A stretch of DNA of 64,000 bases from Erigeron canadensis (GCF_010389155.1 NC_057769.1:34705548-34769547); one strand, 5' to 3'; shown: positions 11,617 to 23,552, numbered from the stretch's first letter. Notes: generated by a model not told the origin, from the sequence alone. Numbers and translations are program-made.

Positions 11617-14600
11617 TCACGGGCTCTCCAACCAACTTGGTTCAATCCAAGTATGAGCGGAAAGATGGGTGGTTATAAATATATCCCCTGAATTTTCTTG
11701 GACGCTTTTACCATCGAACGTGTGAAATGTGTTTGTTTCAAGTGAATAAAACACTATCTTCTTGTTCCTAGAACTCAATTGTGCTAGGTAGATCTTGTTC
11801 TCCATTTCTGGTAATTTAGCCTCAAGGCAAATACATGTTGTATCACCAAGATAAATCATGCGCTTTCCTACACCATTTACTTTCTCCCATTCTCTTCTAG
11901 AAGCATTCAACCTGAACACCTCGATGGGTTCTCCAAACCCACCCATAACGACAAGTAAAAGATGTTGGGCACATTTCGTCAAAAAATATTGTGTCGGAGA
12001 TCCGCTACAACGTCTTGGGGCTTTGGTTATTAAAACTTCAAAAGATATTTCATCTTCACCCAAGTGTTTAAAAACCCTTAGTTCCCCCGTCTCATACAAG
12101 TAATACAAATCACGTTCATGAGATGTTGGAAAACAGATAGGGGATTGTTGTGCATATGGACCTACCTCATACCAAGCCCAAGTTGGTTCTCTGGATGTAT
12201 AATGGATCTCAACAATTCCAGGAGAAAATTTAACAACCATACAATCAAGAGAAGTAGGCGGGGCTGAGAACCATAAGTTGTCTACCATGTAATTCGTGCG
12301 TGGAAGTTTGAGGAGATCCTTTGTGAAGAGGTTAAAAAACACTGGCAAGTAATAACAACAACCAACCAAACCTGGAACAGTATATTGTTTCCTCAGCAAT
12401 TGATAATTCTGAAATTCTCGTAAAGTAGTTGTCACCCAACAGTGGATCTGTGAAAGTAATAACACCTCGAATTTGGTTTACAACCATCAGCCAAGGTGAA
12501 GCTAGTGAATAATTCTGTAATCTCTCTGATTCTGTTCGGTCGCGCCATTGTATCAGAGGAGCTGCTAGATGACAACGTTTGCATGTGGCACGAAAATTCA
12601 TGTATTCCACGCCAACACAAAACTTCATAAGCATCTCCAGGACATCAAATGGACCATCTAGCAAGTGAGACTCACTAACTTCAGCCTTGATGCGTATTTT
12701 CGAGTCTTAAAATTTATAACACGAATCACCTAGCGACTGACTACTACACACTTGCGGGCAGTGGACCCGTTCGTATGTAGTATAGTTAACTTGGTAAATC
12801 CGAGGTCGAACACAAGGACTTTGTAAGCAGTTGTTGATAATAAAGTAATTCAAATAAAAGGGGTTGTGACCGAGTTGTCACTTTGCAAAAGTTAGTAGAA
12901 AAAAGTTAGTAATCCCTTAGGATTAATCGAAAAGAGAATTTGGTGTTTTTTATGACAAAAGAGATTTAAAAGTCATCCATCTTGATTTCGCTCAACATGT
13001 TCGGATTGCACAATAATGAAGTTCAAATTCAATTTTAGTTGATAAAGATAATCGTGAGAAAACAAAGACACAAACTGGTACCACCAACGTTTGTAAAACT
13101 TTTAAATCACCTAATTAATTAGTTCTCTTGTAAAAGCTGGTACCACTAACACTTAAAACAATTTCCCTAACCAACTAGTTTGTTTGACTATAAAATTAAC
13201 AATTGTACCTATATGTGAAGATAACGTGGTACCATCAGTTGACAAAATAACTCCTTTTATTAAATGATATTCACTATCATACCATGAACTAGTGATAATT
13301 GTTTATAGACAAACAATTAATTGAAAATCACATATATATTCAACTAGTACCACTAACGAAGAACACATATGCCACCAATATCAAAATAATAATTAATAAG
13401 GAATTAAATCATCAAGATCACGACACAACGATAATTGAAATCAACTTAGAATTATAAAATTGTGCAATCCTACATATTGTCTCGCTACATCAAGATGGAT
13501 GATAAAGAATTTAGCTACTAATAACAAGATAAATAACACTAACAATTATCATATTAATAAAATTCATTATAATTGTATAGTAATAAAATATTGTAATTAA
13601 GCAACTAATAATAAAAGTAAACGAGTTTAAAAGAAACAAACGAGAATTCGACTTGCAAATTGCGACTGACTTAGACGGCTGCTCAACTCTAAAAGTCGTA
13701 ACCCAAGATATCCCTCTACGAACAAACTCAAAAACCCTTTGTTAATTTATTCGATAGATTAGATATATCGTGTTCTTCTCCTTTATTAATTGTCACCTCC
13801 TTCCTTAAATGCAAGCAGCTCTATTAATATATATGGTTTTGATGCCTGCATCCTGCCGACCTCACAAAACCACAAAGGCTTCGGCCTCTTTCTTCTTCTT
13901 GGCTCACGAATGATCTGGCCCAAATGGCTGCTACTTTGTTCTCTTTCTTTGGACTGCGACTAAAAGGTTGGGCCCATTCTTCTTTCTTTCTCGGCTGCCT
14001 AGTCCACGAACCAAAACATCACCACCTTTTTACTAATAATTCATTTCCATAATAATATTTGTAGTGTGGTGCTCCATTTAACTGAATCCAAAATGCGGCA
14101 TTATTTGTTAACCTTAAAATGTCGTTTTCTCCAGAATTATGTTCAAGTACCTGTTAGTAACCTGAAACACTAACAAATACCATAAACGTATCAAATGTAT
14201 ACTAAAACGACTCGAAAACCATGCTAAATCAACTACATACATTGTGAAAAATAGGTATAAAATACGACACATCAAGCCTCATTACTCGTAATATAGCTAA
14301 TCACCATCTCATCCTCTTGTTTAGAATCAACTCTGAATTTGGCTTCTCTATGGTCATCTTTGAACCTGCACAATATGATTTTAAGTAACATATTTCCAAT
14401 ACATATGTATGATAACAAAAACAAATAGAAACAAACGAGAAAAGAAGCAATACTGGCATTCCGACATTGACATGTGGCTTGTTGTCCGCATTGAAAAGGG
14501 TACGGGAGATGTAACAATGGTTTTATTGTTGAGGTGATATGAATACATAAGTTTGTCCATTTTATTATGGATATATATATAACCCCCTATCTTCGAGCCA

Positions 14601-15570
14601 ATTGCAGAGTTGTAGAACTCAGAATTTCCAAGAGCAAGATCCACAACAAATATGCCATCTTTAAGGTCCTTTGTTTCTTCCCACGATTCTTGAAAAGGTT
14701 CCAAATCGACCATGTAAGCTGATACAACATCGTCGTCGTCTTCGTTACCAGCCATGTCCCACTTTTTGAGGCTATCCAAAACCTTTCAGTTTATGCTAGT
14801 CAATTCACATTTATACAAAAACACATCACCAGGTGTTTTGTCAGTTTCCCTACGAAAACCAACTGATATGTAAAAAAACTCTGTACGGGATCCTGCCAGA
14901 AAATGAAGTTGTTTGGGACAACGAATGGAAGGAAGAAAAGGGACAAGACTAAACGGTAATAGTTGTACCACAACTTCTCTATCCTTGACTAAAATTTCAA
15001 CCCGTATGATAAACGGACCAATCCAATTGTCATCACATACAACATATATATGACCATTGCAACAAGTTAGGCTATGTAGTAAATGTCCATCCGAGGTTAC
15101 TCTCTTCAGTTGATAAGCATACGACATCTCGGTCCATCTTGGCTTGTTTCTTAGGCTTCTTATTTTTTTAGGAGATAGTTGACAAAATACAAAGGTAGGC
15201 TTATTGGTTCTTGTTAACAGGATGACTGAATTCGGATCATCAGGAGGGGCAGACAAACAACATTCGCGGATTGAATCATAATCTCCATCTTTCAAAAGTA
15301 AGGGAGGAAGAGATATGATCTTAGAAGTGGATGAGGGGTTCCAAAGAAACCAAGTATTATTGTGTGGATGGTTAGATAGAATTATCCACCCATGGTAATA
15401 CCCTCGCATACGTTTCCCTGACAACTCGGGGATTCGACACTGACATTGAAACGGCCGGTTGCGTAAGGGGGAGCAAAATTGGTGAGTAAAATCTACAAGG
15501 TTTCGAAGATGCAATTTATTATCATCACTACAACCCTTCTCGTGCTTATTCTGCTCCATCATCATTGAAT
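11617..15570 (-). pseudogene. F-box protein with two DUF295 propellers, paralogue 1 (disrupted)
   Basis: Intact relatives would be substrate receptors of SCF ubiquitin ligases (family knowledge). Exon 1 runs 15570-14454 with ATG at 15565 after a TTTTTTTAG acceptor. It encodes an N-terminal DUF295/KIB1-4-type propeller (HGWIILSNHPHNNTWFLWNP ... RWTEMSYAYQLKRVTSDG). The donor GTATTGC leads to exon 2 at 14365 (FKDDHREAKFRVDSKQEDE). After an inserted solo LTR (12688-14274) comes the F-box-like part (FDVLEMLMKFCVGVEYMNFR.TCKRCHLAAPL). The C-terminal propeller follows, ending EPSWLESP at 11617. Three lesions are visible: a TGG-to-TGA stop just after TSIN (14785-14783; paralogue 2 keeps W), the LTR insertion, and a one-base frameshift near 12340-12380 after CSRFGWLLL. 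The order propeller, F-box, propeller is seen directly. The family name comes from motif recall. Confidence 0.85.
12688..14274. mobile_element. solo LTR inserted in F-box paralogue 1
   Basis: This 1587-base unit starts TGATGCGTATTTT and ends ...ACACATCA. It is flanked by the 5-base duplication AGCCT (12683-12687 and 14275-14279), so it has retroviral-type TG...CA ends. Its TGATG/CATCA termini are inverse. It has no coding domains. Near the left end it carries GGGCAGTGGACCCGTTCGTA, also present in the related unit at 16033-17534. Comparison with paralogue 2 shows the empty site within an otherwise continuous exon. Solo LTRs arise by recombination between the two LTRs of an element (established knowledge). 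Confidence 0.8.
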
Positions 15571-16032
15571 CTAAAAAAAGATAACAAAATTGGATTCTGA
15601 CTCTTTTTACAAAACAAGCTACTAAAAAGATTCAATTGTTTTAATTTAACAAGCAATCGATTTTTATCAACTAAAAAAGACTCGATTCTTGTCAACTAAA
15701 AATGATTCAAAATTTAACAAATAGGCAACTAAAACGTTCAATTTATATCAAATACAAGTATGCAACTGAAAAAGGCCCCAACTTTTATCAAACAAACAGT
15801 TAAAAAACTCGATTTTTATCAGATAAATAACTCAAAAACTCAAAATATATCACACAAACAAATAAAAGGAACTCCAACTCTTATCAAACAAACAACTAAA
15901 AAGACTCAAGTTTTATATAGATAAGCAACTAAAAACTCAAATTATATCAGATGTACAACTGAAAAAGACTCGAATGTTTATCAAACAAACAGCTAAAAAG
16001 CTCAAATTAAATCAAATAAACTAAAAAGACCC

Positions 16033-17534
16033 TGATGTGTGAAAATCTAGTTAACTTAAAATCCTATAAATAATCCGAATCGTTTACCACACACAATCGG
16101 GCAGTGGACCCGTTCGTATGTAATATAGATTGAAGTAAGTAAAGGTTCGTTCCACGGAGACTAAGAAGAGTTAGTGAGTTTTAAGTAATTTAAAATAAAG
16201 TTTGGTTTTTAAAGACACCACGTCATCTTGATTTTTATATTAAAAGTTAGTTGATTGGAAGAGTTAGAAATTCCAAAGAATTTATCGAAAAGAAAATTGT
16301 TTTAAATCAATTAGGATGAGAAGATCATCCACTTCGACTCCATGATACACATTATTTAGGTTGCATATATTTGAAGAAACAATTCAATTATGTTGATTTT
16401 ATAACCGAGAACTAACAAAGACTCACCCCGTACCCGTCAAGTTCGTTACTTTATTAAATTCCCTTAATTAACTAGTTCCATTACTAAGACCGGTACCCCA
16501 AGACGCCTTTCATAACTTTCCTAACCAATTAATTGTTTTGGTTATTTAGATAACAATTATGTCTATTGATTGTACCCAACCATTAACCCGTTAACCCTTA
16601 TTAACTATCAATTACTTCCTACCGTACCCGTCATAGAAACAATTGCTTCTAACCAAGCAATCAAAATAACTTCTACACAACCTAGTTACCACTCAAGTTA
16701 TGCAAAAACTATCCGCAATTGAAAGTTAAATAACAAAGAATTAATAAGCTAAGATTACGACACAACGTTAAATCAAATCAACTTGAATTCAAAAGATTTA
16801 TGCAACCATTATTCAATGTATCACTTCATCTTAGTGGATGACGAATTATTTAGCTACTCATAATCAAAAACAAAGCACAAAGAGTAAAAATATAGAAGAA
16901 CGTATTGTACCAATGTGTAGAAAACAAGTAAACGCTAAGAAAATCGACAACCGAATGCCTTGGAGATCACGAACAACCCTTAGACCTTGATGGACGAAAA
17001 AGTTGCTAAGAATACCCCCAAAGAACCCTAAAGTCGACTAAAAGTGATTGTATATCGAATGGGAGGGTTATGGTCTTGTATTTATAGTGAAAATCAAAAA
17101 CCCTTCAGCCGACCTCTTTTATGCGCCGCACAAACTCTCCATGCGCCGCACAAACTCGCAAATTTCCATATTTTAGACTTTCCATACCTGCTATGCGCCG
17201 CATAGCCTGTTTATGCGCCGCACATGAACAATCACCAAATTCCCTGTCCAATTTCTCCACTTTCTGTGCGCCGCATGCCTCTTGTGTGCGCCGCACAAGC
17301 TCCAAGATTTTACTAAACTTGTATTTTTCAACTCGTCTTCACTCGTGCTTGTCCAAGAATCATCCATATGCATCTTTTATCCTTCCAAATGCTATTTCTA
17401 GCCAAGGTACCTGTTCTAAGCCTGAAATCACTAACAATACCATCAAAGCATCGAATATACATATAATTTACACATAATTAAGCTCAAAATGACTTAGAAA
17501 CGATATGGACATATGCATATAAATGGACATATCA
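16033..17534. mobile_element. second solo LTR of the same family
   Basis: The unit starts TGATGTGTGAAAATC and ends GGACATATCA. It is flanked by the 5-base duplication GACCC (16028-16032 and 17535-17539). It shares with the 12688-14274 unit the segment GGGCAGTGGACCCGTTCGTA near its left end, and blocks such as CTTAATTAACTAGTTC and the CACGACACAACG-type region. Its length is 1502 bases. A GC-rich patch with six copies of TGCGCCGCA (17122-17295) is present here but not in the other copy. Confidence 0.8.
17122..17295. repeat. six TGCGCCGCA units
   Basis: The 9-mer TGCGCCGCA occurs at 17122, 17142, 17194, 17214, 17267 and 17287, in three pairs each spaced exactly 20 bases. It sits inside the second solo LTR. 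One site extends to CTATGCGCCGCATAG, a near-palindrome. Confidence 0.9.
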
Positions 17535-17916
17535 GACCCCAAAATCTTATCAAACAAATACAAGCTCAATTTTTTTTTTCTATCATACAAGCAATTAAAA
17601 CTCATATTATATCAAATGAACAACAAAAAAGACTCCAAGTTTTACCAAACAAACAGCTAAAAGACTCGAATTTTATCAGATAAGAAACTAAGAAATTCAT
17701 ATTATGTCAATCACACAACTGAAAAAAAGACTCAAATCCTTATCAAACAACTAAAAGGTTCAATTTTTCGAATAAACAACTAAGGAAAAACTGAAAATTA
17801 TATCAAATATACACCTAAAAAAGACTCAGTTTTTTTAACAAACAAACAACTAAAAGAGTCGATTTTTATCAAAAGAAGAAACTAAAAAACTCAAACTATA
17901 TCTATATCTGTCTATA

Positions 17917-18338
17917 TCTATACTATATTATAAAGCAGATTTCATGTTTAACATTTTAAGTTTTAACATTTACTTCTCTAAAATGCCCATTCTATCAATT
18001 CTATATTACCAAACACCCTTTCTCTCTCCTCAAATCCTCAACCAATCATTTTTTTCTCTCCCCTCCATAAATCATTTATTCCTCCAATTCATTCAAAATC
18101 TTTAATCTCAAAAACCATGCATCGATAAATTATAAAAATTGTATGGGTGTTCTTAAAATTTCATGCTCTTTCATTAGAGATATCATTCGATATACTTGCG
18201 GCGAATTTTTAAATCCGAGGGCGGAGCCCATACGGCTAAGGCATTTGACTATCATATTTCTATGACCTATCACACTCTATGACCTAGCTATCACCCCACC
18301 ATCTCACCGCCGCAAAGCGCGGATACTTATTCTCGTCG
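17917..18338 (+). mobile_element. Helitron-like short repeat, copy B
   Basis: Starts TCTATACTATATTATAAAGC and ends after the hairpin CCGCCGCAAAGCGCGG, with ATACTTATTCTCG at the border. It is the inverse-oriented relative of 3955-4335 and 54729-55197. It has inserted in the repeat-filled first intron of F-box paralogue 1. It is non-coding. Confidence 0.6.
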
Positions 18339-18612
18339 CATAAAAAACTTAAAAAGACTCTAAATTTTATCAAATAAGCGGCTAAGAAACTGATATAAAA
18401 TATACAACTGACAAAGACTCAATTTTTTTTTATCAAACAGCTAAAAGACTCTATTTTTATCAGAAAAAAGTTCAAATTATATAGAATATACAACTAAAAA
18501 AGACTCAAACTTTTAACAAGGAGCTAAAAGCCTGAAATCAGTGGTTGCTATCGATCGACAATTACAGATTAAATCAATGAATATAATAAGAGTTTAAAGA
18601 TTGAATTCATAC

Positions 18613-18696
18613 CTGAGATTACACTCGCAGATCCCAATCGATAATTTACAGATAATAATTACGAGTAATTTAATTTATGGGAAGAAGATCCACCAT
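18613..18696 (-). other. 5' UTR exon of F-box paralogue 1
   Basis: The minus strand from about 18696 reads ...TGGTGGATCTTCTTCCCAT ... GATCTGCGAGTGTAATCTCAG and then a GTATGAATTC donor. The equivalent at 53383-53480 in paralogue 2 has the same layout (TGGTGGGTCTTTTTCCTAC ... GAGTGTAATTTCAG|GTACGAATTC). The transcription start is not defined. The call rests on paralogue conservation and the donor site. Confidence 0.5.
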
Positions 18697-18705
18697 ATAT
18701 ATTAA

Positions 18706-18737
<32 letters not shown>

Positions 18738-18739
18738 CT
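18697..18739. repeat. (AT)n microsatellite
   Basis: A pure or nearly pure AT dinucleotide run at about 18699-18736, between the F-box 5' exon and the next Helitron-like copy. Confidence 0.8.
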
Positions 18740-19033
18740 TCTATACTATTATATAAAAGAAATAACACTCTCTCTTCTAAAGTGTTGAAAAGTTAACAAT
18801 TTTTTGACATGCAAAATTACCATTTTAGTTTAAATTAATTAACTTACACAATCATTCAATTATCTTCTAATATATATCAACTACTCTTTTAAATCAAATA
18901 TTTTTATATCATATACCTACATAACTTGACTCATTTGCCGCCGTTAACGGTCGTTGCCGCCGTCACCATCCATCGATGCCACCACATCACTGCCACTACC
19001 ATCACCGCTGCATTTACGCGGGTACCATGCTCG
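18740..19033 (+). mobile_element. small Helitron-like element, family 2, copy 1
   Basis: Starts TCTATACTATTATATAAAAG and ends near CGCGGGTACCATGCTCG. The 3' half holds CCGCCGTTAACGG and CCATCGATGCC stretches. A related inverse copy with an intact CTAG end lies at 19319-19597. It is non-coding. Confidence 0.55.
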
Positions 19034-19318
19034 TATATATATAGGACGATCCACCATTTAATATATGTTAACATACTCGTGTTTATTTAGTTACCATTTA
19101 CTCGTATTACTATATCTATATATAACATGTGATTGATATACTGAATTACAAAGTTATATTAAAAAGGAAACTAAACTAGGAAGTACGATAAGTACAATAC
19201 AAGTCAAAGATATGTTAAGTACGATAAGTGCATGTGATACGAGGTTTTGAAAATAATACAAGGACTTAAAAAGAAATTAAATACTCGTATGAGATAGGAG
19301 GATTTTAGTTACCATTTA

Positions 19319-19597
19319 CTAGCATGTTACCCGCGCAATGCGGCGGTGGTCATGACAATGTTGTTGCAGTGAGAGGTCGAGTGTTGGTGGTGGAGACGGC
19401 GTTGAGTGGTGTGGATAATTGATATAAATGGTTAATGAAAATATATTAAAGAATAAAGGATTGGTAGTGTAAATTAATCATTAATGTTATGGGGTAGTGT
19501 ATGTTGAAATATTTTAAGGGGTGCTAAGTGAAAATATTACATATTTTCAACACTTTCATAAATAAAAAAGGCTATTTCTTTTATAATATAATATAGA
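19319..19597 (-). mobile_element. small Helitron-like element, family 2, copy 2
   Basis: On the minus strand it begins TCTATATTATATTATAAAAG. It ends CCGCCGCATTGCGCGGG then TAACATGCTAG followed by T, a standard Helitron 3' hairpin and terminus. Its start lies 15 bases from the left end of the Mutator-like element. Confidence 0.6.
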
Positions 19598-19612
19598 CTA
19601 TTTTTTTATTTA

Positions 19613-22600
19613 GGGATTTGCTCATGAAAGCCCTTTAGGCTCTAAATAAGAATAATAATTACATTAATTAAATAAAAATAAATCAAAGATTCCACTCATT
19701 AATTGGAAATCACCCGTAACCATTAACTCCTAATTTTACTCCATGATTTCATTACTCCTAATTTTACTCCATCATTTCATTCTATTATCAAATCAAACAA
19801 TTAAATATCCTAAATGAAATATACATTATAAAACTTTTTCCTCCACCATTTTATTTCACTCTAAAACAATTTGGTGCGTGTCTGTTGCATAGTCACATAA
19901 AACGCGGTACGTTTCGGTACGGGTACGCAATTCACCCTTTGTGACGAATTCGGTACGTAGGGGGTATACTCATTTCGGTACAAAGCGGTACGAATGGTAC
20001 GTTGTATTATGAATTCAGTGAGTGTACCAAAATTTAAAACCACGAGCAAACAAAAGTTCTCAATAAAAAGATAGAACATAACATTAGGAAATACAATAGA
20101 AATCAAACACCAACCAAAAACACCAACTAAAATCTAATAGTAGAGGATTGGAATGCTACAATTTCAGTGCAAAGGTTAGTAAGTTAGTATGATATATATA
20201 GCCGTTTAGTGCTTAAGTTTTTGTGATTTTGTAATAAATATGAAGATCTTTGTTTGTTAAAAAGATTCTTATTAAGTAAATTGGTTTTGCTTTTAAAGCT
20301 AAAGTAAGTTGTTATAGTTAAAAACTTAAAATCTTGGAAAATGGAACGTCTTTTGGAGATTTGGAGCTTTGGAAGTCACGGGACATGTTTTTCCTGTTCA
20401 AAAACAAACTGTAATCAAAGAATACGAATTGAATTCAGCGATTTCAAGACGGAATTCGACGATTGGAACTGGACTCAGTTCGTCGTACCCTGCCAACTCG
20501 GTTCACAGTACCCTATCGACTCGGTTCGACGTACCCGCATCGTTTGGAACGTTTTCGTATTGCGTTCGGTACATTTTGTACCAATACGAAATTCGAAGGT
20601 TTCTGAGCGAATTCTGTAACTATGGTCTGTCGCTATCTCTACCATTGAAGTAAGTATATTCATTATAAAAGTCATTGTTTTAATTTTACTCTTATTTTTG
20701 TTTGTCTCGTACGTCATGTGCTATAGCTATTTGATTTATATGCCATAAAACATTGTTGCTTTGCATCTATTTTCAGTTTATCTCCATTTGACTCTGTACT
20801 ATGCTTTCGTTTTTTTGAATATTTATTAATTGTTACTAACAATATTATAGACGATTAGGAATAATGTTGGATTTGAACAATCCTCCAGACGAGGAATACA
20901 ATGATGATGATATCGATGAAACATTGAATAATGAACCCTTTATTAGCCAAACTTTTAGCACTTTTGAAGAGGCATATCTTTTTTACGATAATTATGCCAA
21001 ACGACAAGGTTTTGCTGTTCGTAAATATAGATCTAATAAAAGAAATGATAAGACGGTTATGCGGGATATTTGTTGTCATCGGGAAGGAAAGAAGCAATTA
21101 AAAGTAGTTGATCTTTCCAAGAATCAACGAAATAGTTTGTCAGTAAAATGTGAGTGCAACGCTCATATGAGAGTTACTTTGAAAAGGAGTTGTGATATAT
21201 TCCCCGAAGAATGGCATGTCACAGCGTTTGTAAAAGAACACAATCATGAGTTACTATCACTTGATGAGCTGCGATTTCTTCCTTCTAACCGTATTATCAC
21301 TCCAGAGGATGAACAACAAATCTTATTATACAAAAAGGCTGGGCTTAATGTTCGACAAATTATTAATGTAATGGAACTCTAGAAACAAGTAAAACATGGT
21401 GATCTTTCTTTCCAAGAAAAAGATGTCCGTAATTTGTTTACTAAAGTGAGGAAAGCACTTGGAGAAAATGATGCAATGGACCTTATAAATTACATGCAAG
21501 CTTCAAAGGATGAAAATGATAAGTTTCAATATGCCTACACAGTTGATGAAGACATGAGGTTAGAAAACATATTTTGGTGTCATCCTCAAAGTTTTGAATG
21601 GTACCAAAGATTCGGTGATGTAATTGTTTTTGACACCACTTATAAGGTCAATGCATATGATATGCCATGTGCATTTTTTGTTGGCATTAATAATCATGGA
21701 AAGACTGTTTTGTTTGCAAGTGCACTTCTTCGTAATGAGACTGTAAAAACATTTACATGGTTGATGAAGGTATGTATTTCTAGATATTCTATTAATCTTT
21801 ATTTTTTATAGTATCACATTCATATCCGCCTTCTTTTTATTATTATGCAAACTTTTGTGTGCCTCATGAAAAAACCATCCAAGACAATCATTACGGACCA
21901 AGATCCATGGATGTCTGAAGCAATTGCAACTGAAATGTCAACTACTAAACATAGCTTTTGTATATGGCATATCACTACAAAGTTTAGTTGTTGGTTTGCA
22001 GCTCTTCTCCGCACTAAGTATCAAAATTGGTGTGTTGATTTCTATATACTTTATAAGATGACTTCTATAGAAGAGTTTGAGCATAATTGGCCAATAATTG
22101 TTTCAAAGTATAACTTGCAAAAGAACAATCATGTGCAAGGTTTATACAAAACTAGAATGTCATGGGCACCTGCTTACCTTCGAAACTACTTTTTTGGTGG
22201 AATGAAATCAACTAGCAGATCAGAGAGTATAAATGCATTTATTAAAAGATTTGTTTTTTCACACACAAGTTTAAGAGATTTTGTTAAACAGGTACTACCT
22301 TACAAGTATCATATATTCTATATTTTGTTATAATTCTAAAATAATACTCTTTTAAAGTATCATAACCATTGTACTTGTTATTCTTTCTTTTAGGTTGATT
22401 TAACCGTTGTAGATATTACAATTGGCGAGGCAAAAGATAAATGTCAAGCGCAATTAAACGTGTTTGTTTAAAGAGCAAATCACCATTGGAAGAACAAGCT
22501 TATGGGATTCTTACACCATTTGCTTTCAAGATGTTTCAAGCTGAATTTGAAAGAGCAAACCAATATTTAATTGTACATATCGAAGGTAATGACTTTATCA

Positions 22601-23552
22601 TACAATATTATGAAGTTGGAAACCATAAACATCATCAGGTGTTTTGGGATGGACATAATGCTTTGTGTAGTTGTAAGAATTTTGAGTTTTGGGGAATCCT
22701 TTGTCGTCATATATTTCGGGTACTTCTTCACAAGGATTGTTTTAAGATACCACCAGCATACTTTCCTTTACGTTGGAGTCTAGATTCATTGCAGAGTGTT
22801 TGTGCAATGCAACCCGTATCGCCAAATGTGTCATTGACTCCAACAAGTATTGTTCAAGGTATTGAACCGGAAAAAGGAACCAACATTTTGTGCCCCCCAA
22901 AATCAGCATCAAAAGGTCGTCCAAAAAAGAGGCGTATTAAGGGTGGAAAGGAATTGGCAGAAAAGACGCGTAATAGATGTTCTATATGCAAAGAACTTGG
23001 ACATACGAAACCTACGTGTGGTAACAAGGAAAATATTGTTGGTGATGAAAACGTCTCTTCAAGTCAGCCACAAAAAAGGAGGAAAGAAATGGCACGTTAT
23101 CTTGGGCTAAATCCGGTATTTAGTTTGAAGTACTAGGCCACCACATTTTAACTTATTTCGTCTTTTGATCTATTTTGTATTACGGTTTATATTTTGGTTT
23201 ATACCTTTGTTTTTATTTACGTATTAAAACTTTGATTCATGCTTTTTTATACAGTATTGTGCGTGCACATATACTACTGATCACATATCATAGTTTGTGT
23301 AATTGATCTCTGTCATGAGTTTTATTGTTGCAAAATTAATATATTTATATTTCAATATCACAAGTTTGGGGAGAAAAAAAAGCATATAGATGTGTTGGTT
23401 CGAAATTGACGGATAAATTGATTCAAAAATGGAAAAGGATAATTAATTGGTCATAAGAAATTAATGTGTAGAATCTTTAATTTATTTTTAATTAAATTTA
23501 ATGTAATTATTATTGTTATCTAAAGCCTAAAGGGCTTCCATTAGCATTACCC
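19613..23552 (+). mobile_element. Mutator-like element (MULE) with FAR1-type transposase
   Basis: Roughly 100-base imperfect terminal inverted repeats bound the element. The left end reads GGGATTTGCTCATGAAAGCC, then CTTTAGGCTCTAAATAAGAA. The right end read inversely gives GGGTAATGCTAATGGAAGCC, then CTTTAGGCTTTAGATAACAA. Both continue with AATAATTACATTAA and AAAGATTC blocks. The transposase gene fills the right two-thirds. No convincing 9-base target duplication remains. The left interior carries many GGTACG (19890-20000) and CGTACC (20480-20530) motifs in opposite orientations. Confidence 0.85.
20864..23136 (+). pseudogene. MULE transposase / FAR1-related, disrupted
   Basis: The transposase would cut and join the element's ends in the nucleus. 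Domains in order: a FAR1 DNA-binding region (FSTFEEAYLFYDNYAKRQGFAVRK through KCECNAHMRV to VKEHNHEL), then the MULE catalytic domain (VIVFDTTYKVNAYDMPCAFF, then TIITDQDPWMSEAI, showing the first two acidic residues). A SWIM zinc finger follows (CSCKNFEFWGILCRHIF), then a CCHC knuckle (CSICKELGHTKPTC). Exons are 20864-21769, 21851-22291 and 22394-23136. Defects are a TAG at 21380-21382 in place of a sense codon, a mutated acceptor before 21851 (ATGCAA instead of CAG) and a one-base frameshift near 22440. It is therefore very likely inactive. The terminal inverted repeats show it is a transposon rather than a domesticated FAR1-related gene. Confidence 0.88.

Larger units (their letters stand above)
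15571..18612 (-). other. first intron of F-box paralogue 1, with nested insertions
   Basis: The 5' UTR exon donor (CTCAG|GTATGAATTC, 18613/18612) and the exon 1 acceptor (TTTTTTTAG, 15571) bound this intron. Its own sequence (15600-16030, 17540-17910, 18340-18530) is a degenerate repeat of phrases such as ACTAAAAAGACTC and TATCAAACAAACAACTAAAA. The same material fills the corresponding intron of paralogue 2 (52930-53382). A solo LTR and a Helitron-like element have inserted here, which accounts for the size difference (about 3.0 kb against 0.45 kb). Confidence 0.7.

Noticed and set aside
17122..17295. CRISPR-like array of short repeats
   Set aside because: Plant nuclear context, 9-base repeats and short irregular spacers; it is part of an LTR.
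17121..17477. 118-residue plus-strand frame and overlapping minus frames
   Set aside because: Lies in the solo LTR and is created by the TGCGCCGCA repeats.
20864..23136. Domesticated host FAR1-related regulator
   Set aside because: Flanking inverted repeats of about 100 bases and three disabling lesions point to a transposon copy.
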